DNA from: Candidatus Parepulonipiscium sp. PG-Nun2H_MBin03
GTDB taxonomy: Bacteria > Bacillota > Clostridia > Lachnospirales > Cellulosilyticaceae
NCBI GenBank assembly: GCA_001995005.1
Contig: MDJN01000034.1
Coordinates: 1-7,789, forward strand
Length of the DNA: 7,789 bases
Direction: 5' to 3'
A program made the position numbers and the translations under genes. Positions within the stretch are counted from its first letter, which is position 1. The number at the start of each line of letters is the position of its first letter. The notes under the pieces were generated by a model. The model searched no databases and was not told where the DNA came from. It was given only the letters and a program-made list of their open reading frames with translations. Below are positions 1 to 7,157 of this stretch, in pieces.

Positions 1-440
1 TGCACAAAGTACGTATACTCCTCTTCTTTTACATCTTTTAGAATAGGTGATGGTTGCGTTATATCAAGCTTATTCCAACCCATATGTGGCACCTTAAACT
101 CACTACTTATGCTGTTTTTTAAAGGAATAATCTCACCTTTAATTAAGCCTAATCCTGTTGACTCACCAAATTCATAGCTTTTTTCAAACAATAGTTGCAT
201 TCCTAGACAAATTCCAAGTAACGGCTTAGTTTTTGCACTATTTAATAATATGGTATCCATTCCTGATTGTCTTAACCGATTAATTGCATCGCCAAATGCC
301 CCAACCCCTGGTAATATAATATGGCTCGCCTCTTCTATAACTTTTTTGTCATTAGTAACAACCGCTTGGGCACCAATTTTTGCAATAGACGCATTTAGTG
401 AAAATAAATTGCCAACACCATAATCTATAATTGCAATCAT
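1..440 (-). CDS. hisH: HisH, glutamine amidotransferase subunit of imidazole glycerol phosphate synthase (3' end beyond window)
   Basis: HisH hydrolyses glutamine and passes the ammonia to HisF, which makes imidazole glycerol phosphate and AICAR in histidine synthesis. The 146 visible codons start MIAIIDYGVGN, typical of class I amidotransferase HisH. They carry the oxyanion-strand motif LPGVGAFGDA (about residues 43-52) and the nucleophile elbow PLLGICLGMQLLFE with catalytic Cys78, followed by KVPHMGWNKL (116-125). The family is usually about 200 residues, so roughly the last 55, with the catalytic His and Glu, lie past the left edge. The ATG overlaps the hisB stop by one base (TAATG). An AAAGGTG Shine-Dalgarno lies in the end of hisB, which suggests translational coupling. 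The identification is secure; completeness of the 3' end cannot be judged. Confidence 0.95.
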   Translation of the reverse strand, partial: MIAIIDYGVGNLFSLNASIAKIGAQAVVTNDKKVIEEASHIILPGVGAFGDAINRLRQSGMDTILLNSAKTKPLLGICLGMQLLFEKSYEFGESTGLGLIKGEIIPLKNSISSEFKVPHMGWNKLDITQPSPILKDVKEEEYTYFV

Positions 441-1027
441 TATATCACACCTTTCGTTGATGGAATTTCAGTTGCATACTCTTTATCAATAGATATAGCC
501 ACACGGATGGCTTTTGCCAATGCCTTAAATATCCCTTCAATAATATGATGATTATTTTCTCCTCGCACTTGCATAACATGCAGGGTTAATTTTGCAGAGC
601 GTGATAAAGCTATCAGAAATTCTTTACATAACTCTGTGTCAAAATCTCCTACTTTTTGAGCACTTAATTTAATATCTTCAACCAACATGCTCCTACCACT
701 AAAGTCTAGTGCAACTGTAATCAACGCCTCATCCATTGGTAATGTACAAGTTCCATACCTATTTATACCTCTTTTATCCGCTAATGCTTTATCTATTGCA
801 TCGCCTAAACAAATTCCTATATCTTCTACTGTATGATGAAAATCAACATCTACATCTCCTATACAAGTTATATCTATATCCATTTTAGAATGTGAACTAA
901 GTAAAGTTAGCATATGATTTAAAAAACCACACCCTGTATTAACTGTACTTTTGCCAGTCCCATCTAAATTTAATTTCAGAGATATGTCTGTTTCATTAGT
1001 TTTTCTACTTATCGTTATTTCACGCAT
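440..1027 (-). CDS. hisB: HisB, imidazoleglycerol-phosphate dehydratase (monofunctional)
   Basis: HisB dehydrates imidazole glycerol phosphate to imidazole acetol phosphate, using bound metal (Mn in characterised enzymes). From ATG 1027 the protein is 195 residues, the normal length for the monofunctional bacterial enzyme; no HisN-type phosphatase domain is fused. The two metal-binding His clusters are intact: FHHTVED (63-69) and NHHIIEG (159-165). GFLNHML (34-40) and the C-terminal PSTKGVI also match the family. An in-frame ATG at 1051 would add eight residues, but it overlaps hisC and has no evident ribosome site. ATG 1027 has AAAGGGG eight bases upstream and gives the family-like start MREITISRKT. 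The gene follows hisC by 16 nt and its TAA shares one base with the hisH ATG. Confidence 0.96.
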   Translation of the reverse strand: MREITISRKTNETDISLKLNLDGTGKSTVNTGCGFLNHMLTLLSSHSKMDIDITCIGDVDVDFHHTVEDIGICLGDAIDKALADKRGINRYGTCTLPMDEALITVALDFSGRSMLVEDIKLSAQKVGDFDTELCKEFLIALSRSAKLTLHVMQVRGENNHHIIEGIFKALAKAIRVAISIDKEYATEIPSTKGVI

Positions 1028-1035
1028 TATTTTAA

Positions 1036-1042
1036 CCCCTTT
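1036..1042 (-). promoter_or_regulatory. Ribosome binding site that decides the hisB start
   Basis: AAAGGGG on the minus strand lies in the 16-nt gap between the hisC stop (1046-1044) and the hisB ATG at 1027, with 8 nt spacing. It is downstream of the alternative ATG at 1051 and so cannot serve that codon. Confidence 0.75.
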
Positions 1043-1043
1043 A

Positions 1044-2090
1044 TCAAACATCTGCTTTAATTATCTTTATAAATTTCTGTCTAACATAATCCATTTGCGA
1101 AGTTGTTCCTATAGTTATTCTTACATATTCGCCTATCTTATCAAAGTAACGTACTAAAATTTTATGTTCTCTTAACTTTTGAGCAAGTTCTGCCCCGCTC
1201 ATTGTGTTGTGTTTAGTAAATACAAAATTAGCACTTGATGGTAACGTATGAAAATCTAGCTCATCTAAGAAGGATATAAATCTTTTACGCTCTGTTACTA
1301 TCTTATCTACACATTCTTTAAAATACTCATCTTGTTCTATAGACACAACTCCTAAAGCTTGTGTTAGTGCATTAACGTTATACGGATTAAATGAATTTTT
1401 TATCAGTTTTATATCTTCAATTAAATCTCTATTAGCTATTGCATAGCCAAGTCTTGCCCCAGCTAAATTGCGAGATTTTGAAAATGTCCCCACCACTACT
1501 ATATTGTCATATTGATTAATTAGTTTTTTACAAGTTACTTCACCAAAGTCTGCATATGCTTCATCAATTATCACGATATTATTTTGATTATGCTTAAGTA
1601 TGTCTTCTATATCTTCTAATGATAAAACTATGCCTGTTGGGGCATTTGGATTTGCTATTATAATTGTTTTGCCCAGATTAAAGTAATCTTCTTTATTAAT
1701 TCTAAAGTCAGAAGTAAGTGGTATTTTTTGCCCAGCCAATCCAAATAGCTCACTATATACGCTATAAAAACCATACGAAATATTCGGAAAGGCAATTTCT
1801 TTCTCACAAAAGGCCATATAACAAAAAGCTAATATTTCATCTGAACCATTCCCAAATATAACTTCATCTTCCGCCAAATTATAATATTTGCCAAAAACAT
1901 TAGTTAACTTAGTACAATTTGGGTCGTTGTATAAATTTAAATTTATAGCAACATCTGATAATATGTCTACTCCGGGGGGTGGATATGGGTTTTCGTTAGT
2001 ATTAAGTTTTATAAATTCATTCTTTTTAGGCTGCTCTCCTGGTACATACGCAACTAAATTTGACAAATTTTGTACTAAAAATTTACTCAT
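1044..2090 (-). CDS. hisC: HisC, histidinol-phosphate aminotransferase
   Basis: This PLP enzyme transfers the amino group of glutamate to imidazole acetol phosphate, giving histidinol phosphate. The 348-residue protein is a fold-type I aminotransferase of normal HisC length. It has the N-terminal KLNTNENPYPPP (29-39), the glycine-rich FGNGSDE (79-85), NPNAPTG (147-153), IIDEAYADF (174-182, with Asp176 and Tyr179 contacting the cofactor) and GTFSKSRNLAGARLG (201-215), in which Lys205 is the expected Schiff-base lysine. Adjacent biosynthetic genes make HisC much more likely than a paralogous aminotransferase. The ATG abuts the hisD TAA with no gap (TAAATG). An AGGTGA Shine-Dalgarno lies within the last hisD codons, so the two genes are probably translationally coupled. 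Confidence 0.96.
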   Translation of the reverse strand: MSKFLVQNLSNLVAYVPGEQPKKNEFIKLNTNENPYPPPGVDILSDVAINLNLYNDPNCTKLTNVFGKYYNLAEDEVIFGNGSDEILAFCYMAFCEKEIAFPNISYGFYSVYSELFGLAGQKIPLTSDFRINKEDYFNLGKTIIIANPNAPTGIVLSLEDIEDILKHNQNNIVIIDEAYADFGEVTCKKLINQYDNIVVVGTFSKSRNLAGARLGYAIANRDLIEDIKLIKNSFNPYNVNALTQALGVVSIEQDEYFKECVDKIVTERKRFISFLDELDFHTLPSSANFVFTKHNTMSGAELAQKLREHKILVRYFDKIGEYVRITIGTTSQMDYVRQKFIKIIKADV

Positions 2091-3353
2091 TTAATCACCT
2101 ACTCTACTTAAAACGCTTTTTGCATGTGCGTCCAATCCTTCACTCATCGCAAAAAGTACCACATCGTCTTTCGCTTCTCTTAATGCTTCTTCTGTATAAG
2201 AGACAAAGGTAGATTTTTTTACAAATGTTTCCACAGATAAAGCAGAAGAAAATTTTGCTGTTGAATTTGTTGGTAAAGTATGGTTTACTCCAGCATAATA
2301 ATCACCAATAGCTTCTGGAGTATATCGTCCCAAGAAGATGCTACCGGCATTTTTGATTTTTGGTAAGTAACTGATTGCATCTTGCACCATTATTTCTAAA
2401 TGTTCTGGTGCCAGGTCATTAGATATTTCAAAGCACTTATTTAATGTATCACATATTATAATTAATCCATTATTGTCTATTGACATACGACAAATATTTT
2501 CTTTTGGCAAATATGCCATTTGAATTTCCAATTCCTTACTTACTTCTTCTGCTAATTTTTCACTTGTCGTAGTTAATATGCACCTAGCCATTGCATCATG
2601 CTCTGCCTGCGATAATAAGTCTGAAGCAACTATTTTCGCATCTGCACTCTCATCTGCTATTACCAAAATTTCCGATGGCCCTGCTATCATATCAATTCCT
2701 ACAGTACCAAATACTTGCTTTTTAGCTGCTGCAACATATGCATTTCCAGGCCCTGTTATTTTATATACCGGCTGAATGCTTTCTGTACCAAATGCCAGTG
2801 CCGCAATGGCACCCGCTCCACCTGTTTTATATACTACATTTACATTTAACATATAACAACACGCTAGTATCTCATCTGCAATAGTACCATCTGCTCTTGG
2901 TGGCGATACCACACTTATGTGAGAGCACCCTGCAATTTGAGCCGGTATCACATTCATCAGTACCGTTGATGGATATACAGCCTGTCCTCCAGGAACATAT
3001 ATACCCACTTTTTCAATAGCAGTTACCTTTTGGCCTAATAATATTCCATCTTTTTCTACTATAAATCCTTTGTCTTTTTGCTTACTATGAAATTCGGATA
3101 TATTGTTAATACAACGCTTTAACATATCTTTATAATCACTCAATAGTCTATTATAAGCTTGTTCTAACTCTATTTTGCTTACTACCAATGTTTCTAATCT
3201 GGCCCCGTCAAACTTCTGTGCATATTCAAATAATGCCTCGTCTCCTCTAGCCCGCACATCTTTTATAATGTCTTTTGCTATATTTTCTATTTTATCTGAG
3301 ATACTGTCATCTCTTTTTGGTATTAAGGTATCTTGATTTATTATTTTAATCAA
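2091..3353 (-). CDS. hisD: HisD, histidinol dehydrogenase (TTG start)
   Basis: HisD carries out the last two steps of the pathway, oxidising histidinol to histidine with two NAD and a bound zinc. The 420 residues cover the full family length. The signature YVPGGQAVYPSTVLMN (119-134), TGGAGAIAA (177-185) and GPGN (201-204) are intact. By homology to the E. coli enzyme the zinc ligands are Gln249, His252, Asp351 and His410, and the catalytic pair is Glu317-His318 in LAPEHLE. The start codon is TTG at 3353: no in-frame ATG lies nearby, an in-frame TAA lies a few codons upstream, and AAGGAGA is 7 nt upstream. The first 8 nt overlap the end of hisG in another frame. hisC follows with no gap. Identity is certain; the start is well supported. 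Confidence 0.96.
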   Translation of the reverse strand: MIKIINQDTLIPKRDDSISDKIENIAKDIIKDVRARGDEALFEYAQKFDGARLETLVVSKIELEQAYNRLLSDYKDMLKRCINNISEFHSKQKDKGFIVEKDGILLGQKVTAIEKVGIYVPGGQAVYPSTVLMNVIPAQIAGCSHISVVSPPRADGTIADEILACCYMLNVNVVYKTGGAGAIAALAFGTESIQPVYKITGPGNAYVAAAKKQVFGTVGIDMIAGPSEILVIADESADAKIVASDLLSQAEHDAMARCILTTTSEKLAEEVSKELEIQMAYLPKENICRMSIDNNGLIIICDTLNKCFEISNDLAPEHLEIMVQDAISYLPKIKNAGSIFLGRYTPEAIGDYYAGVNHTLPTNSTAKFSSALSVETFVKKSTFVSYTEEALREAKDDVVLFAMSEGLDAHAKSVLSRVGD

Positions 3354-3954
3354 TTTGCATTCTCCTTATTAATGTATCTATCTCTTCTTTATTAAAGCTG
3401 TACCTGCTCTTTGAAGCAATTACTCTTGCACTTAAGTCCATAATTTTTGTATCAACTTTTAGATTATTTTCTTTTAAGGTACTGCCAGTTTCCACTATAT
3501 CTACAATTACATGTGATAGGCCTAGTATTGGTGCTAGTTCAATTGACCCATTAAGCTTTACTATGTCTATATCTCGATTTTTATAATATTCTTTAGTTAC
3601 ATTAGGGTATTTTGTCGCAATTGTAATCGGCTTTTTACCATCATCAACAAAACCTTCAAGCGAACATACGCACATAGAACACTTGCCCATCTCCAAGTCT
3701 AACAATTCATACACATCAACTTCAGCCTCAATAAGCGAATCTTTTCCCACAACTCCAATATCTGCCACTCCTCTTGCCACATAAGTAGCCACATCTGAAG
3801 GTTTAATTAAAAAAAATCGTACACCTTTTTCTTTGTCTTCAAAGACTAACTTACGAGTATTTTGCTCAAATTCATCTGCCGAATAACCCATGCTTTTAAA
3901 TTTAGCATATACTTTGTCTCCTAGGCGTCCTTTTGGTAATGCTATATCTATCAT
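3346..3954 (-). CDS. hisG: HisG, ATP phosphoribosyltransferase catalytic subunit (short form)
   Basis: HisG condenses ATP with PRPP, the committed first step of histidine synthesis. The 202 residues correspond to the short form, which lacks the C-terminal regulatory domain of about 80 residues and needs HisZ for activity and feedback inhibition; hisZ lies directly upstream. Visible motifs are IALPKGRL (4-11), GVADIGVVGKDSLIE (62-76) and the PRPP-binding signature IVDIVETGSTLKENNL (150-165). An in-frame ATG at 3963 would add Met-Asn-Lys, but the AGGAAGGA Shine-Dalgarno runs into that codon with no spacing. It stands 8 nt before the ATG at 3954, which I therefore prefer. With this start hisG follows the hisZ stop by one base (TAAAATG). 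Its 3' end overlaps hisD by 8 nt. The choice of start is the only uncertainty. Confidence 0.95.
   Translation of the reverse strand: MIDIALPKGRLGDKVYAKFKSMGYSADEFEQNTRKLVFEDKEKGVRFFLIKPSDVATYVARGVADIGVVGKDSLIEAEVDVYELLDLEMGKCSMCVCSLEGFVDDGKKPITIATKYPNVTKEYYKNRDIDIVKLNGSIELAPILGLSHVIVDIVETGSTLKENNLKVDTKIMDLSARVIASKSRYSFNKEEIDTLIRRMQID
3361..3367 (-). promoter_or_regulatory. Ribosome binding site for the hisD TTG start
   Basis: AAGGAGA lies inside the 3' end of hisG, 7 nt before the TTG at 3353. The ATG immediately after it (3360-3358) is an internal Met codon of hisG and reaches the hisG stop within five codons. TTG is therefore the only start this site can serve in the hisD frame. Confidence 0.75.
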
Positions 3955-3955
3955 T

Positions 3956-4984
3956 TTATTCATCCTTCCTTATCACAACAAAACTTTCTCCTGCTTCAAA
4001 TAATCTATTTGCTTCTTGAATCATTTCAAGTGGGCTTTTATCATTAACGATTTTTTTACGCAAAACTGCCCTTGTATCTTCTAATTTATTTATCTCACTT
4101 AAATTTACCGCAAATCCTAATGCCGATTTATCTTTTATATCCATTTTATACAACAAGTTATCATACCTACCACCTGATAAGATTGGGGTAGAAATTCCTT
4201 TTACATACCCTGTAAATATTAGGTCATTGTAATATTCCGTACTTGATATATGGTTAAAATCGAAGCTAATTTTTTTATAATCTACCACTTCTTCTAATAT
4301 TTGAGCAATATTATATAATTCTTCTAAGTAAGTGTTATATTCTTTAAATAAATCTTCTTCTAGTAATTGATTAATGCTTGTTTTAAAATCTCCATTAATA
4401 GATATCAGTATTTCAAAGATTTTTATATAAGATTGTTTACCTATTTTCTCAAGATAAGCAGATAAATCATGAATGTTTTTTTGTCTTAAATATTTTATAA
4501 TAGTTTCTACCGAGGATAACTCTAGCTTGTGTAGTATTTTGCGTATTATCCCAACTTGTGATATGCATAACCTATAATCTTCGCCTATCATCTTAAGGCT
4601 TTTGACAGCTAAATTTAATACTTCTACAGTTTGATAAGTATCCAGCTCACCTATATATTCTATACCTATTTGATGTATCTCACGAAATTCATTTTCCCCG
4701 TGAGGCACTTTAAATATAGGTTCGTTATAATATATTTTATTCATTCCTAACATATTATAATTTTTCACAATACTCATTGTAACATCAGGTTTCAGAGCTA
4801 ATATTTTACCCCCGGCTCCTTGCAAAGTTATAACTCTGCTATCTGCAAGAAACTTTTCGTTTTCTAAGTAAAAAGCATATGTTTCAAATCTATTCATTGT
4901 ATATTTATCAAAACCAAATCTGCTGAATAAATCTTCTAATTTTAATGCAACTTTAGATTTTCTATTTAAAAAATTAATATCCAT
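3956..4984 (-). CDS. hisZ: HisZ, ATP phosphoribosyltransferase regulatory subunit (HisRS-like)
   Basis: HisZ is a paralogue of the histidyl-tRNA synthetase catalytic core that has lost aminoacylation. It binds short-form HisG in a hetero-octamer in characterised systems, activates it and mediates inhibition by histidine. The 342 residues keep class II synthetase landmarks: LKPDVTMSI (64-72), the motif-2-like stretch YYNEPIFKVPHG followed by EIHQIGIEYIG (85-112), SGGRYDNL (270-277) and a motif-3-like ALGFAVNL (288-295). The sequence ends near residue 342 without the C-terminal anticodon-binding domain of a true HisRS, and hisG lies immediately downstream. Both features separate it from hisS. 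The ATG at 4984 has AGGAAGGTG 4 nt upstream. It is the first gene of the his operon. The protein is slightly shorter than many HisZ as I recall them, with no sign of a frameshift. Confidence 0.93.
   Translation of the reverse strand: MDINFLNRKSKVALKLEDLFSRFGFDKYTMNRFETYAFYLENEKFLADSRVITLQGAGGKILALKPDVTMSIVKNYNMLGMNKIYYNEPIFKVPHGENEFREIHQIGIEYIGELDTYQTVEVLNLAVKSLKMIGEDYRLCISQVGIIRKILHKLELSSVETIIKYLRQKNIHDLSAYLEKIGKQSYIKIFEILISINGDFKTSINQLLEEDLFKEYNTYLEELYNIAQILEEVVDYKKISFDFNHISSTEYYNDLIFTGYVKGISTPILSGGRYDNLLYKMDIKDKSALGFAVNLSEINKLEDTRAVLRKKIVNDKSPLEMIQEANRLFEAGESFVVIRKDE
3963..3970 (-). promoter_or_regulatory. Ribosome binding site that decides the hisG start
   Basis: AGGAAGGA lies in the last codons of hisZ. 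Its final A is the first base of the upstream ATG (3963), leaving no spacer for that codon. The ATG at 3954 is 8 nt downstream, which is near the optimum. Confidence 0.75.
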
Positions 4985-5010
4985 ACGACACCTTCCTATT
5001 TTTTAGCAAT

Positions 5011-5039
5011 ACATTATCATAGTTTTAAGATTTAGTCAA
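5011..5039 (-). promoter_or_regulatory. SigA-type promoter of the his operon
   Basis: On the minus strand a -35 box TTGACT (5039-5034) is followed by a 17-nt spacer and a -10 box TAATGT (5016-5011). A TGA triplet directly before the -10 box matches the extended -10 pattern. The predicted start of transcription is near 5004, leaving a leader of only about 20 nt that is mostly the hisZ ribosome site. No clear operator palindrome was seen beside it. Confidence 0.75.
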
Positions 5040-5096
5040 GTAAAGTGGATAGGCTTTCTATAATCTAATCAAGTTGAATATTATTTTAATGCATAC

Positions 5097-5127
5097 AAAA
5101 AAGGACCGTCCATTATGAACAGTCCTT
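5097..5127 (-). terminator. Rho-independent terminator after groEL
   Basis: The minus strand reads AAGGACTGTTC (5127-5117), loop ATAAT, then GGACGGTCCTT (5111-5101), running into a T tract (5102-5097). The stem is 11 bp with two G-U pairs. It begins 5 nt after the groEL stop codon and separates the groE unit from the his promoter. The plus strand also has a short T run after the stem, but no plus-strand gene ends here. Confidence 0.9.
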
Positions 5128-5132
5128 AATTT

Positions 5133-6767
5133 TTACATCATTCCAGGCATTCCGCCCATTCCAGGAGGCATTCCGCCCATTCCTGGCTCGTCTGATTTAA
5201 TATCAGCCACAATACACTCTGTAGTTAAGAATGTTGCCGCTACTGAAGTTGCATTTTGAAGAGCACTTCTAGTTACTTTAGTAGGGTCGATTATACCACC
5301 ATCTACCATGTCGATATATTCTTCAGTTAATGCGTTAAATCCTTTACCTTGTGCTAAAGATTTAACTTCATTAATTATAACAGCTGGCTCCAAACCTGCA
5401 TTCTCTACAATTTGTCCTAATGGAGCTTCAAGAGCTTTTAATATAATGCGTACTCCTGTTCTCTCATCTCCTGTTGTTGTGTCTAGTAATTTTGAAACTT
5501 CTTTAATAATATGGATATACGCACTACCACCACCTGCGATAATTCCTTCTTCTACAGCTGCACGAGTCGCCGCAAGAGCATCTTCCATTCTAAGTTTCTT
5601 TTCTTTCATCTCTGTTTCAGTTGCTGCACCCACTTTTACAACTGCAACGCCACCAGCAAGTTTTGCAAGTCTTTCTTGAAGTTTTTCACGGTCAAACTCA
5701 GATGTTGTATCTTCAATTTGGCGACGAATTAAGCCTATTCTGCCCTCAATTGCTGACTTATCTCCTGAACCATTTACAATAACTGTATATTCTTTATTTA
5801 CCTTAATGCTTTCTGCTCTACCTAGTTGGTCTACAGTTGCTTCTGCAAGGTTTAATCCAACTTCTTCAGATATTACTGTACCTCCAGTAAGAGTTGCAAT
5901 ATCTTGTAACATTTCTTTTCTTCTGTCACCAAATCCTGGAGCTTTAACTGCGATGCAGTTAAATGTACCACGTAATTTATTTACCACTAACGTAGCAAGT
6001 GCTTCTCCTTCTACGTCTTCTGCAATGATTAAAAGGCGTGCACCGCTTTGAACAATTTGTTCAAGTACTGGTAAAATCTCTTGGATATTTGTGATTTTTT
6101 TATCAGTTATCAATACATATGGAGTGTCAAGAACGGCTTCCATTTTTTCTGTATCTGTTACCATATAAGGTGACAAATATCCTCTGTCAAACTGCATACC
6201 TTCAACCACATCTAGCTCAGTTGTCATAGTTTTTGATTCTTCAATAGTTATAACACCATCATTTGAAACTCTTTCCATAGCATTTGCTATTAGCGTACCA
6301 ACTTCATCATCACCTGCTGAAATTGCAGCAACTCTAGCGATGTGGTTTTTGCTCTCTACTGGTTTACTCATAGCTTTAATAGCTTCCACTGCAACGCTTG
6401 TTGCTTGTTGCATACCACGTCTTACAATAATAGGATTAGCCCCTGCAGCCACATTTTTCAGCCCTTCTGTAATCATAGCTTGAGCCAACACTGTTGCTGT
6501 TGTAGTTCCGTCTCCGGCAACATCATTTGTTTTTGTAGAAACTTCTTTTACAAGTTGTGCACCAATATTTTCAAATTCGTCTTCTAGCTCAATTTCTTTA
6601 GCAATTGTAACACCGTCATTTGTGATAAGAGGAGTGCCATATGATTTATCTAAAACTACATTTCGTCCTTTAGGACCTAGTGTAACTTTAACTGCATTTG
6701 CTAATTGATCCACTCCTGATTGAAGAGCTACCCTTGCATCTGTTCCAAATTTCATTTGTTTTGCCAT
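5133..6767 (-). CDS. groEL: GroEL, 60-kDa chaperonin
   Basis: GroEL forms the double-ring cytoplasmic chaperonin that folds proteins with ATP under the GroES lid. The 544 residues match the normal length. ATP-site features are intact: TLGPKGRNV (29-37), Asp51 in TNDGVT, GDGTTTA (85-91) with Asp86, and Asp396, equivalent to E. coli Asp52, Asp87 and Asp398. The signature AAVEEGIIAGGG is at 403-414. Equatorial, intermediate and apical segments occur in the usual order, with no insertion. The C terminus is the typical Gly-Met tail, with two GMGGMP units. ATG 6767 has AAAGGAGA, overlapping the groES stop, as its ribosome site; the gap to groES is 14 nt. It is cotranscribed with groES from the CIRCE-controlled promoter and closed by the adjacent terminator. 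Confidence 0.98.
   Translation of the reverse strand: MAKQMKFGTDARVALQSGVDQLANAVKVTLGPKGRNVVLDKSYGTPLITNDGVTIAKEIELEDEFENIGAQLVKEVSTKTNDVAGDGTTTATVLAQAMITEGLKNVAAGANPIIVRRGMQQATSVAVEAIKAMSKPVESKNHIARVAAISAGDDEVGTLIANAMERVSNDGVITIEESKTMTTELDVVEGMQFDRGYLSPYMVTDTEKMEAVLDTPYVLITDKKITNIQEILPVLEQIVQSGARLLIIAEDVEGEALATLVVNKLRGTFNCIAVKAPGFGDRRKEMLQDIATLTGGTVISEEVGLNLAEATVDQLGRAESIKVNKEYTVIVNGSGDKSAIEGRIGLIRRQIEDTTSEFDREKLQERLAKLAGGVAVVKVGAATETEMKEKKLRMEDALAATRAAVEEGIIAGGGSAYIHIIKEVSKLLDTTTGDERTGVRIILKALEAPLGQIVENAGLEPAVIINEVKSLAQGKGFNALTEEYIDMVDGGIIDPTKVTRSALQNATSVAATFLTTECIVADIKSDEPGMGGMPPGMGGMPGMM
5145..5183 (-). repeat. Tandem direct repeat encoding the GroEL Gly-Met tail
   Basis: An 18-base unit occurs twice identically, at 5145-5162 and 5166-5183, with a period of 21 bases (seven codons). 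It encodes the repeated GMGGMP of the GroEL C terminus. Gly-Met tails are usual in GroEL, but exact nucleotide identity between units makes slippage or duplication plausible here. Confidence 0.85.
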
Positions 6768-6781
6768 TTCCGTATTCTCCT

Positions 6782-7066
6782 TTATCCAATAACCGCTAAT
6801 ATATCTTTTTGACTTACAATTACATAATCTTCTTTATCTAAAGTTACTTCATTACCAGAATATTTAGAATAAATAACTCTGTCGCCTACTGCTACTTCCA
6901 TCTCTACTTTTTTTCCATCTTCTGTAGTACCAGGGCCCACTGCCATAACTTCTGCTTCTTGTGGTTTTTCTTTTGCACTACCTGTTAAAATAATTCCTGA
7001 TTTAGTTGTTTCTTCAGCTTCTAAGTGTTTTAATACAACTCTATCGCCTAATGGTTTTAATTTCAT
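6782..7066 (-). CDS. groES: GroES, 10-kDa co-chaperonin
   Basis: GroES is the heptameric lid that closes the GroEL cavity and triggers encapsulated folding. The 94 residues begin with the family-standard MKLKPLGDRVVLK and contain the mobile loop (about 17-33) with the hydrophobic GroEL-contact tripeptide Ile25-Ile26-Leu27. They also carry VMAVGPG (40-46), VGDRVIYSKYSG (60-71) and the terminal DILAVIG. ATG 7066 is the only plausible start, since its frame reaches a TGA 16 codons upstream with no ATG, GTG or TTG between. Oddly, the bases before it are AAAAAAAAG with no Shine-Dalgarno; the nearest strong one, GAAGGAGG, lies about 65 nt upstream. groEL follows after 14 nt. Confidence 0.97.
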   Translation of the reverse strand: MKLKPLGDRVVLKHLEAEETTKSGIILTGSAKEKPQEAEVMAVGPGTTEDGKKVEMEVAVGDRVIYSKYSGNEVTLDKEDYVIVSQKDILAVIG

Positions 7067-7140
7067 CTTTTTTTTGCAAGGAAATACGATTTCTTTAATA
7101 TATCGTTTTGGTCATATCCTTTATCCTTGCGTCCTCCTTC
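7067..7140 (-). promoter_or_regulatory. Structured groES leader with a remote Shine-Dalgarno
   Basis: The leader holds GAAGGAGG (7140-7133), then GCAAGGA (7130-7124), whose exact complement TCCTTGC is at 7082-7076. Within the enclosed bases ACGAT (7106-7102) can pair with ATCGT (7090-7086). If this 55-nt element folds, the Shine-Dalgarno is brought to about 11 unpaired nt from the groES ATG. AAGGA occurs three times (7139-7135, 7128-7124, 7121-7117), so the TCCTT arm has alternative partners, the first being the Shine-Dalgarno itself. The complementary segments are visible in the sequence; folding and a regulatory role are inferred. Confidence 0.45.
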
Positions 7141-7157
7141 ATCTAAATTATTATTTG

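Noticed and set aside
951..1157. Plus-strand open frame across the hisB-hisC junction
   Set aside because: It is antisense to two well-conserved genes, has no homology-like features or clear ribosome site, and is explained as a shadow frame. The other plus-strand frames at 1888-2094, 2578-2775, 5308-5732, 5806-6051 and 6342-6587 are rejected for the same reason.
3956..4984. hisZ as a true histidyl-tRNA synthetase (hisS)
   Set aside because: The protein ends at 342 residues without the anticodon-binding domain and is next to short-form hisG, which needs HisZ.
7099..7116. Mini-ORF of six codons (MTKTIY) in the groES leader
   Set aside because: Its ATG is about 16 nt past the GAAGGAGG and only 1 nt after AAAGGAT, both poor spacings, and a six-codon frame arises easily by chance.
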